Part shown: one piece after another, positions 37,589-45,996 of the stretch | Layout: the number at the start of each line of letters is the position of its first letter | How positions within the stretch are numbered: the stretch's first letter is position 1 | NCBI GenBank assembly: GCA_029449235.1 | Contig: JANATG010000006.1 | Coordinates: forward strand, 62,001-126,000 | Reading direction: 5' to 3' | Source: Linnemannia schmuckeri | Taxonomy: Eukaryota; Mortierellomycota; Mortierellomycetes; Mortierellales; Mortierellaceae | Length of the DNA: 64,000 nt | Position numbers and translations under genes: made by a program | Notes under the pieces: generated by a model | Database searches by the model: none | What the model saw: the letters and a program-made list of their open reading frames with translations, nothing else | What the model was told of the DNA's origin: nothing

Positions 37589-37839
37589 ATTTTATTTGAC
37601 AACCCTTTCCTTATTAGGAAAGTTTCATTGCTTATTTGACAACCCCCTTACCCACTCTCATTTTTCAACCCGGGTTGCCATATAACAGGAGGCTATGTGG
37701 TATATGACGAATAAGTGTGTCTGCTGTGGATACTGTGATAGCAGCGAGGACTGTTATCTTACTTTGCCTCCAGTCTTCCCAACAACCACGCCTTCTAGAC
37801 ACTAGTAACACCTCCTTCTCTTTTTGTAAATAAACAGTA

Positions 37840-37945
37840 TCCGTTCTTAAGCTTTTCTCCCGTTCCTAATATATTCTTGTCTTTACCCTCATCCTTGTCT
37901 CCTTCTATTCTCCTGTTCATAACCCCGTGCTCTGCTCTAGTTACA
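37840..37945 (-). repeat. Inverted copy of the MULE subterminal repeat
   Basis: This segment is an imperfect reverse complement of part of 44870-45090. Shared pieces include AACAGTATCC, CTTAAGC and TCTTGTCTTTA-like text. It extends the homology of the two ends beyond the 31-bp terminal repeat. Confidence 0.55.
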
Positions 37946-38124
37946 GATAGCCTAAAGGAATCGCTCCCCTTTTTTCGTTATTATTATTCAAGTCATGGAG
38001 AACACTAACTTGGTCACAGAGGCATAAAAGCTATCGAAGCTTCGCACTTCATTTAACACTCACAAAAGAAAATTGCCAAAAAAAAAACAAACAAAAGTTA
38101 TACGGGAAGCCGCACCTATTGTAA

Positions 38125-38340
38125 TTGCAGCAGAGCAAGGGGGTGTGGACAAGGGAATAGAAGGAGACAAGATTGTGGGGGTAAGGGCTTAAGAAACAAA
38201 AGTAGGGAGTAAGGCATATGCGTGTCAAGACAGAGAAAGGGGCTATTTATTGTACAGGGGAACTGGGGTATGTATGTATGCTAAGCTACAGGGTGATGGC
38301 TGCGTGGTTAAGGGCAAGGTGGTTAGATGAAGCGGCGGTT
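38125..38340 (+). repeat. Subterminal repeat, left copy (direct orientation)
   Basis: Reads AAGGGAATAGAAGGAGACAA, then TAAGGGCTTAAGAAACAA, then GGGGTATG and a GGTGATGG-rich end. It matches 44870-45090 in the same orientation with scattered differences. Together with 37840-37945 it makes the left end of the element partly palindromic. Confidence 0.65.
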
Positions 38341-38418
38341 CAATCGTTATGCTAGAATTACTATCGTCTTGGAATGTGAATGTATAAATGTCGTGTCTTT
38401 TGTTTAATTTAAGTGTAA

Positions 38419-41400
38419 CTAGGGGTCATACTGGGAGCGATGTTTTCTCGCATTGTGACCTTCTCCATTGCATACTCCACACTTTGTCGAGTGCTTCTTG
38501 ACCTCGGTTACACTCCTTATCCGCGACGTCTTGGGTCTGCCTTTCGTCTTTACGTGAGCTGGATCCTTCATTCCTTCAACCCCTCTCCCTTCCACAATGA
38601 CTTGATCGAGACTCTCCTTGACCATCTCGAACACCTCCGGATTTGAGTCTACCACCTTAATAATATCCTTCATCAGACCCGATATCTCCCCATAGCGGCG
38701 CTTTTTTGAAAGCTGACTTTGATCACCACGCGAGAGGGAGGGCGCCAATGGAAACATCTTTCGAATATCGACCATGTACGTGGCAGTAGGATTGACATTT
38801 ACGTCCTCCGAGCCCACATATGCCTTTTGCGTCTTGGTGCGCAGGAAAGGCCCCATCGACTCTTCAAGATCAATTGAATCCTGTAGCTCTTCCTTGAACC
38901 ACCGTTTGGGAATTAGCTTGAGATGATACTTGCATCGGCTATCGACTTGCATGAGGTGGAAAAAGTGCCGACACACAATTCCATTGTTTTGGAGCAGAAG
39001 ACAAGTACAAAGGTACGAGTCGTCTTTCAGCAGTATGACATGCTGTCGTGACTTTCGAGCAACGTCTAGGCGGTATGTCACATCAAACACGCACTTTATC
39101 CGATCACAAGTAGCAGCTGTAATCAAGGACTCGAGCGAGGTTTTCACACGGTCATCCCGGGATGCCTTCTCAATCTACAGACAAAGGCAGGAGCAGTCAT
39201 TAGCGCCTTGTTCTATCGTTTGTTTTTTTTTCGGCCCGGCAACTTTCAAGTCTTTTTTTTTTTTTTTGATAAGCTTACCTCTTCATAATCGCTTGCCTCG
39301 TTTAATTGCTCCCCACTGAGCTTGGTTTTCAAGCGTTCTTCCTTGGATGCCTTCTCAAACTACAGACGAAGACAAGAGCAATCGTTAGCGCTTTGTCCTC
39401 TTTTCTTGTTCTTTTTTTTTTCTGCTTTAGCATTTTTCATCATCTAGCAATTTTTTTTTATGCTTACCTCTTCATCATCGCGTGCCTCGTTTGACTGCTC
39501 TTCATTGTCTTCGGCAGCTCTTTCGACCTTGGTAGCTTGGTGCAGATCGGATTGATAATAGATGGACCGCATCATCTCCATCATCATCTGGCCTTTTGCT
39601 GCAATACCAAGAAAACGACTGTTCACATCAATAATATCAGCAAACATGTTCTTGGCGAATTGAGTCAGTGAAGGATCGGCTGTCATATCCATCTTGTAGT
39701 GGAGATACCTCGACGTCCTGGCCTCATCCGATAACATCGTTTCAGTAGACTCGAAGAGGACTGGAAGAGAGGTCTTGCTGTTAACGGCTCGCTTGATGAT
39801 CGCGTTTACACCCTCCACCCTTTGTGTTGCCTGCATTCCAGCGGTAAATCTTGTACCAACCCACGGCCAGGCCCAGTGTTCGCGACGCTCAAAGATCCTC
39901 TCCAAGTAAGCCTCAACGCCTGGTTTGCCAACGCCAAAGACTGCAACGTGCTGCGACCACCTATGCTCGAAATCGATAGCTGTGAGAGCATTTCGTGTTG
40001 TCCAAAAGGCGGAAATAAAAGCCTGCCAGCTCTTGCCGAGCGCGCCACGAAGATTCTTGTTTAGATTTTGGTGTCCAAGATGCCAGATGCAGTTCAAGAG
40101 AACCGTGTGTCCAATGACGTTGGCGCAGGCAGCTTCCATTGCATGGTCATCATCGACAATAATAGTATGCGGAGCAAGGTTGTCGTTTGCCATCAACAGC
40201 TGTCGTAAAATCCATTCATAATCCTCTGTGTACTCTCCGGAAACCAATGAACATCCAACCAGGCGACTTCTTCCATTGTTGTCGACGATAACGAGAGCAT
40301 TGAGGGGCATACTAAACCGGTTTGTCTTGAAGGTATTATCGCTGAGGACCACATCTCGATAGCGTCGGTAGAGGGATCTTTGAGAAGGACTCATCCAGAA
40401 TATTCGTTGAAGTCGTCCTTCGGCATCAAGTTCTGTTGCAAAGAACCAGTCCTTGTCCTTGCGCGCCTTGTCTTGTAGAAGCTTGTATAACTCTGCAGCC
40501 TCGGAGCCATCAGAGCACACGTTGTTCCTCACCTTTTGGATGGCGTTAGTGACTGTACGAAGATCGAACACTTTGTCAGGCCAGTCTTGGTTCAGCAAGT
40601 AGATTATTTGCTTCGCGTTGAATCTGCCTGCCAGAAAAGAAATCTGCTCCAGCATCTTGTCGGTAAGCCGTCTGTCGCGTCGGTTGAACTCCAAGGTGCC
40701 TTGCTCGAACCCATGACCGCTGTGAGCTGTGACAATGGTAGTGATGTGCCAGTACGGAGATATTACTTTTGGAGATCGAAGAACAATACGGCAAGGGCAG
40801 TTGGTGCGCTTGGAAATCTTGTTGCGATGCTTTTCTGGATCCACGTTTTTCCGCGATTCATATTTGCCGCCGTGCAAACAACCGAAAATTACTATTCATA
40901 AGCAGAATACATGAGTTAGGCGGAGGTATTCAAGGAGGAGCACTTACAACCAGCAGTTTCAATATTTACCTCGGGGACGTTGGCCATGTTGTTCATCAAG
41001 CCTGGACTGCATTCGTCGCAACTGAAATCCTTGTCGATGTGCCCAAGGATGGATTTGATCTTCAAAGTCTTCCAGACTTTCAAATTGTTGGCCGACTTGA
41101 GGTATCCACATCGATCCGTTACTCATCTCATCAGGCTTGTCCACCACGCTAGTTTCAGCACCAGCATTGTCCTCAGCAATCTCCCCCTCAGCAATCTCCC
41201 CCTCAGCCATCTCCCCCTCAGCCATCTCCACCTCAGCAATCTCCCCCTCAGCAATCTCCCCCTCAGCAATCTCCCCCTCAGCAATCCCCCCCTCAGCGAT
41301 CTCCTCCTCAGCAATCTCCACCTTGGTAATCTCCTCCTCGGCAATCTCCACCTCGGCAATCTCCACCTCGGCAATGTCCTTACCAATCTCCTCACTAACT

Positions 41401-42435
41401 TTCCCCTCAGCAGCCTTCATTCCTGATATGGCTCTGTGACCAAGTATCACTACCTCTCCTCGGTTCCGACCACTTTTCGTAGCAACATCGCAATGACCTT
41501 GACGTTCGATCTACATGTTAATAATGATTGTTAGAGTTGAAAAAAGGTGATTTTTGTGCATAGTAATAAAGTTTAATGTTTTGTAACAATATTTACCTTG
41601 CTATAGCCGGTTACCAGCTTAAGAAGCCTTAACCGATGTTGCGCAGACTTCGCATGGGTCCAAATTGCTGTCCTTGGATTCACGCTCCTCTCCACTGCAT
41701 TAATGGCATTAACAGCGCACGATCCGCTTCCAGGAGGTTGTTGAGGAACGGCAAAGTGTCCAGTGTCGCAGTCCCACCGACCAATGTCAATGCCGCAGCA
41801 TTTTATCCAATTGCGAACGTTGTCGATGGTCTTGTTAGGAATAGGATACGAGAGAGAATCCCCAAATGAGATCTTGCGCCGCTTAAAATCGACTTCAAGA
41901 GCACCCCAGTGACCCGTCATATAAACAACTGCGAATGCCTTTTCGAGTCGTCCACTCTTGACTAGGTCCTCCTTCCATTCCCAATGGATATTTTGACCCC
42001 AGGAAATGATCTGAAGGGGAGGAATGAAGAGATATCGATCGTCTGCGCCATATGACATGGAAAAGAGCTCCATGACTGCACGCACAATCTCATCGTCAAT
42101 GTAAATCTCCCTCATGAGGTCAAAGGCGCTTGAAATGGCTAGCGGCGCGCCAGACGTTGGCTGGAATTTCCACGCCATGATGCCCGGGGTAGTGTACAAA
42201 AGGGTACGGAACCAATCGACGAATTCATGGTCGGAATTTACATCGATCCAACTCAGTATCTCCCTGGCCTTGACGATGAAAATGTTCGTGTCCACCGCAC
42301 CCAGTAGGATCTTGACAGCTGCAGATGTAAAGTTACCTATGCCTTTGATACGAATTCCCCAAGCCCCTTTGGCTCCGACTATCAAAAAAGAATTGATGAA
42401 AGATTAACACACCGGGCTGTCGAATAGGCTAGCCC

Positions 42436-42468
<33 letters not shown>

Positions 42469-42770
42469 GCAAAGGCAAATGGAAAAGAGAGTGTTATGCG
42501 CTTCATACATAACATGGAGTTGGCCTTCAAAGCAATGTCCCTTGATGGAATAGTCTTGAGGGCTGTGAGTCTGGCCTCATATATCCTCTCCTTGGGTGGC
42601 GGGGGCTCATAGATGACCTCGACGTCGGCATTCGTTTTGATATTCGGCAAGGGAATTCCCAGCAACATTCGGCCAGTCTGCAAGCTTTGCCAGTATGTAC
42701 TGTACATAACCCTTGACTCTGGTGATTTTGGAGAACAGTCCTCGACAGGAATAGGCTCGGTGCTTGACAT
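38419..42770 (-). CDS. MULE transposase fused to a Ulp1-like C48 protease, with FAR1, SWIM and CCHC zinc domains
   Basis: Six exons (42770-42509, 42378-41597, 41510-40970, 40891-39468, 39359-39279, 39174-38419) total 3846 nt and join in one frame to 1281 residues. Order: a short N-terminal region; a C48 peptidase with the Ulp1 triad order His (TGHWGALEVD), Asp (SFGDSL), Cys (GSGSCAVNAINAVE) and the Gln of VPQQ; an acidic IAEGE repeat; a FAR1-type domain starting QQFESLEDFEDQI and going on to HGGKYESR and CPCRIVL; the MULE core with DDE residues in VVLSDNTFKTN, IIVDDDHAMEAA and TQRVEGVNAIIK, and NCIWHLGHQN between; a SWIM finger (CTCLLLQNNGIVCRHFF); and a final knuckle CGVCNGEGHNARKH. All key residues are present. 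It should excise and insert the element, and the protease may act on SUMO-like conjugates or on the transposase itself. A TATA-like site lies about 180 bp upstream. Confidence 0.88.
41151..41399 (-). repeat. 15-bp coding minisatellite linking protease and transposase
   Basis: About 16 imperfect copies of a 15-bp unit (plus strand near GCAATCTCCCCCTCA) encode a run of IAEGE/IAEVE pentapeptides in exon 3 of the transposase. It forms a strongly acidic linker of about 80 residues between the C48 and FAR1 domains. Unit length keeps the frame, so copy number can vary freely. Confidence 0.9.
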
Positions 42771-42946
42771 TCTAGCTTTACAATCAGCTCAATATCAACT
42801 ATTAACAACCGCATGTTGCTCAAGTGCGACAAGACTGGATATAAGTTTAACACTAACCGGTAACTGCGCGAAAAAGGGACCAGCAGAGGATGGGCCAGAA
42901 GTGTAACAAGGAAGATCGATGGTTTTTTCATCCTATCCTCTATCAG

Positions 42947-42954
42947 CTTTTATA
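42947..42954 (-). promoter_or_regulatory. Possible TATA box of the transposase gene
   Basis: The minus strand reads TATAAAAG about 180 bp before the transposase ATG at 42770. Distance and sequence are plausible; there is no other support. Confidence 0.4.
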
Positions 42955-43257
42955 GTTTAATGCTGCTGTGTCAAAAATAGAAGAAAACATCCTTTCTCCT
43001 AGTAAAAATTACACATATTGACCATAGATCGAGTAGCTCTTTAGTATCTCACAGGTGACAGAGAGTACTTGTTGTCAAAAGTAAGCTTCTTGCACTGGCA
43101 TGCTTAAAATTGTAGCGGAACCAAGTTCATGTTGCAAGTCCGCAACACATCAATCCCCAGCTTTATCTTTTGCAGATGTACGTAACTTCCCGACGTGCAT
43201 TGGCATTTGATCCTCAGACCAAAATAATATGTTAGAAAGCAAGGTGTCTTGTACAGA

Positions 43258-43712
43258 CACTACGGTACCTCAATGGATGGACATGTATGCATGTTCTATG
43301 ATGCTTCAGTCCGCTTCCAAAGAGAATATCTTTTTTGCGAGGAAGCGAGACGCCTCGCACACTTGCTACGGTACGTCAATGGATGTATGTGCGCCCTGTC
43401 GCGTATTATGCTCCATTCCTCTTTCAAAGAGAAAATCTTTTTTGCGAGGAAGCGAGACGCCTCGCGCACTTGCTACGGTACGTCAATGGATGTATGTGCG
43501 CCCTGTCGCGTATTATGCTCCATTCCTCTTTCAAAGAGGAAATCTTTTTTGCGAGGAAGCGAGACGCCTCGCGCACTTGCTACGGTACGTCAATGGATGT
43601 ATGTGCGCCCTGTCGCGTATTATGCTCCATTCCTCTTTCAAAGGGAAAATCTTTTTTGCGAGGAAGCGAGGCGCCTCGCGCACTTGCTGCGATACCTCAA
43701 TGGATGGATATG
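43258..43712 (+). repeat. 107-bp tandem repeat in the MULE's divergent promoter
   Basis: A 107-bp unit recurs about four times. The anchor TTTTTTGCGAGGAAGCGAGA falls at 43331, 43438, 43545 and 43652, exactly 107 bp apart. The inner copies are nearly identical; the outer ones are more diverged and only partial. Each unit holds the imperfect palindrome GCGAGG...CCTCGC. The open frames crossing it (up to 184 codons) are products of the repeat, not genes. Confidence 0.93.
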
Positions 43713-43824
43713 ATGCTACTCAGTTTGTTTATTATGACCAAGTATCTCTTGCAATAAAGTTCATATTCATAGTCATCGGTTGAATAGTCAACTTTGGATT
43801 ATGCATTTTGTATCCATGGTTTGT

Positions 43825-43831
43825 GTATAAA
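43825..43831 (+). promoter_or_regulatory. Possible TATA box of the MULE zinc-finger gene
   Basis: TATAAAA lies 136 bp upstream of the ATG at 43961, followed by a CA-rich leader with CCCCA repeats. Supported by sequence and position only. Confidence 0.45.
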
Positions 43832-43960
43832 ATGAGGCGCATAAATACCCGCAAACAAAACACCTCCGATTCTTCGCACATTCTCCATCTTTTCCCCAGC
43901 CCCATCTTTTCCCCAACCCCATCTCACTCTAAACATCCTTCCAGCACCATTTCTTTCGGC

Positions 43961-44836
43961 ATGCCTCGCGGAAACGTTTGTTCGTACTACGATTGTGGTC
44001 AAGGTCTTCTTGTCCTTGGTCGACCACTATCCAAGTCTCAAAAGAACCACGTTATAACATATCACACAGATCAACCCATCACGTTCATTTGCAAACATAC
44101 TGATCAACCAACCACTTTTAATCGACAAATTGCAAAGGGCATGGATTTTGTCTGTTACTGCGGATCGACATTTACCCTTAACTCGTCTCTACAGCGCCAC
44201 TATCAGCTCTGTATGGTTGCGAAAAACACCGCTCTAAAGGCACTCAAGAAGACGGTGCAAGTCGATATTTCGGTTCCTAGACAACAGGAAGCTGTATCTT
44301 TGCGTTCATCCGACTCAAGCGGCGGCGCTTCAAGCGGCGACACCTCAAGCGGCAGCACCTCAAGCGACAGCACCTCAAGCGGCGGCCTCATTGTTTCACG
44401 TGCTCCTACATCAATGGCTCCAGCGGCAGAATCTACTACCGGGCAGCTCCTGGAGCAAAAAATGATTGAGCGTCATCAAGTGTTCTTGGAGTCATTCACC
44501 GAGCGTACAACAGCCCAGCATGCCAAGTTCATGGCTTCAATGACCGAGAACCATATGACGTTCCTGCAGGCCTTCACCACCGCTCAAGTCCAACAAAGCA
44601 CCGATCTTCAGAGCGCCCTCGCGGAACAACATCGCAAGGCCTTCGAGCAACAGCGTATTTACCTTGATATCCAGCAGAAAAGGCAAGAAGAGTTGATGTT
44701 TGAGCAAAAACTCACTAGAGATACAGTCAAGAACCTTTTATCGACAAAGCGCGAAAGATCGTTCACTTTGGAGGTTGATGAGCAAGCGCTCAAGAGAATT
44801 CAAAACGATCCAGTTTACATTGTTCGTCCTCATTAG
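43961..44836 (+). CDS. MULE accessory protein: zinc-finger plus coiled-coil
   Basis: A single exon of 291 residues. The start at 43961 (MPRGNVCSYYD) was preferred over an upstream ATG at 43808 because the extra 51 codons look like leader and a TATA-like site lies inside them. Two zinc-finger-like units are seen: C-x4-C...H-x4-H from CSYYDC to HVITYH, and CYCGSTFTLNSSLQRHYQLC. A Ser/Gly repeat linker follows (SSGGASSGDTSSGSTSS), then a long Gln/Glu helix (TERTTAQHAKF to EELMFEQKL) predicted to be a coiled coil. It ends near NDPVYIVRPH. It is divergent from the transposase inside the same element, so it is probably a DNA-binding helper or a regulator. I do not recognise a family. Confidence 0.7.
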   Translation: MPRGNVCSYYDCGQGLLVLGRPLSKSQKNHVITYHTDQPITFICKHTDQPTTFNRQIAKGMDFVCYCGSTFTLNSSLQRHYQLCMVAKNTALKALKKTVQVDISVPRQQEAVSLRSSDSSGGASSGDTSSGSTSSDSTSSGGLIVSRAPTSMAPAAESTTGQLLEQKMIERHQVFLESFTERTTAQHAKFMASMTENHMTFLQAFTTAQVQQSTDLQSALAEQHRKAFEQQRIYLDIQQKRQEELMFEQKLTRDTVKNLLSTKRERSFTLEVDEQALKRIQNDPVYIVRPH

Positions 44837-44869
44837 ACAATAAACATATACTCTCTACTATATAACAGC

Positions 44870-45090
44870 AGTGCAAGAAGGTGTGCACGAGGGAATAGAA
44901 GAAGACAAGAGTATGGGGATAAGGGCTTAAGAAACAAGATAGGGAACAAGGCACACGCGTGTGAAGAGAGAGAAAGGGACAAGAAAGGATACTGTTAATG
45001 GTACGGGCGAACTAGGGTATTAATGTATGCTTAGTTACATGGTGATGGTGGTGTGGTTGGGGTCAGATGGTTGGGTGCAGAGGTATGGCA
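44870..45090 (+). repeat. Subterminal repeat, right copy
   Basis: Homologous in the same orientation to 38125-38340 (shared AAGGGCTTAAGAAACAA, GAGAGAAAGGG, GGTGATGG) and inverted relative to 37840-37945. It probably takes part in end recognition or is a relic of an end duplication. Confidence 0.65.
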
Positions 45091-45206
45091 GGTGTATCGG
45101 GAGTCAGTGGTACAGGTGCATGGTTCAGGCGCATCAAGGGTGTAATTTGGCAACTGGGTTGCCAAATTATTTTGCAAAATGTGACTGCCGGGTTGTCAAT
45201 TAAGGC

Positions 45207-45246
45207 GAGCAACCCGGGTTGTCGAATAGATTAACCCTTCTTTTTT
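45207..45246 (-). repeat. Right terminal inverted repeat (45207-45237) and 9-bp target duplication (45238-45246)
   Basis: The reverse complement begins GGGTTAATCTATTCGACAAC and matches the left end for 31 bp. It has only one copy of the 12-bp tip that is doubled on the left. TTCTTTTTT follows directly. Confidence 0.85.
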
Positions 45247-45996
45247 TCAAGCTAAGATGGACGGAATATCCTATTTGTTGCCCATGACTCTGCCGCTATA
45301 TGTTGCCCTATCTTTCTTCCCCCACCTGCGCTGCGGCATCATCTATCTGTAGAGAATCGAGCTCTTGCTGCTTGTGTCACGTATGTGCATCAGGAACCTC
45401 ATAGGTATACGACTTGATACATGGGGCAACCATGTCAGTAACGGTACGGGTGGGAGAAAGAGAACGAGAAAGGGAAAAAAGAAAATACTCGACTCATGAG
45501 GATGCAGCTCAATATATTGGGCAATTATGTCAAGGGCAAAAAAATAATTTGGCGGGGTGGGCAATAGATTGGCGCTTTTTTGGCAATGTTTAAGAGTATT
45601 CAATCTCCAACGGCAGTGATTGCAATGGCTGACAAGTAGTCAATATACAATCTTCCTAGCTGGTGTTTCTTTCGGATACCCTAGTCGGGACAACAGCTCT
45701 CATGTTGCATTTCTTTGATATCTAAGACTACATCGAAAGAAAGGATGATAACAGGATATGGGTTATAGTAGTTTTTGTGAATCAAAGAGTTGGTCTTGTT
45801 TACTGGCGCAACTCACCTTTTTCTTGCCGTCAACAACAACAACAACAACAATAACAAAGAAACCCCCCATCAAGTTGAACAGATATTATTGACGATACCG
45901 GTATTCGTCTTGCACGAAAATGAGAATGAGAGTAAACAACGTGACATGGCATTTATTTTAATTAACGAAGGGATAGGAAAAAAGAGAGATGCGACT
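45247..45996. other. Intergenic region between MULE and acyl-CoA oxidase 3' end
   Basis: No coding sequence is supported. It contains an (AAC)n microsatellite at about 45832-45857 and A/T-rich DNA that should include the acyl-CoA oxidase 3' UTR. Confidence 0.5.

Larger units (their letters stand above)
37546..45237. mobile_element. Complete Mutator-like DNA transposon (MULE) with Ulp1-type protease domain
   Basis: A 7692-bp element bounded by terminal inverted repeats beginning GGGTTAATCTATTCGACAAC on both ends (left copy from 37558, right copy ending at 45237), with 9-bp target duplications outside. It carries two divergent intact genes: a six-exon transposase (38419-42770, minus) and a zinc-finger gene (43961-44836, plus). 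Both ends contain extra copies of TTGACAACCC or GGCAACCC motifs, which may be transposase sites, and roughly 200-bp subterminal repeats. It sits about 50 bp behind the tRNA-Ser gene. The intact frames and preserved ends suggest a recent, possibly active copy. Fungal MULEs (Hop-like) and plant Kaonashi-type MULEs with C48 proteases are the nearest known concepts. Confidence 0.88.

Noticed and set aside
41137..41439. Plus-strand open frame with a Ser/Ala/Ile/Pro pentapeptide repeat
   Set aside because: It is the antisense of the coding minisatellite in transposase exon 3.
43229..43783. Three overlapping open frames of 140-184 codons with internal protein repeats
   Set aside because: They are the 107-bp tandem repeat read in three frames; 107 is not a multiple of three, so each copy simply passes to the next frame.
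43808..43960. Upstream ATG extending the MULE zinc-finger protein by 51 residues
   Set aside because: A TATA-like sequence lies inside this stretch and the translation is Ser/Pro leader-like; the ATG at 43961 is more likely.
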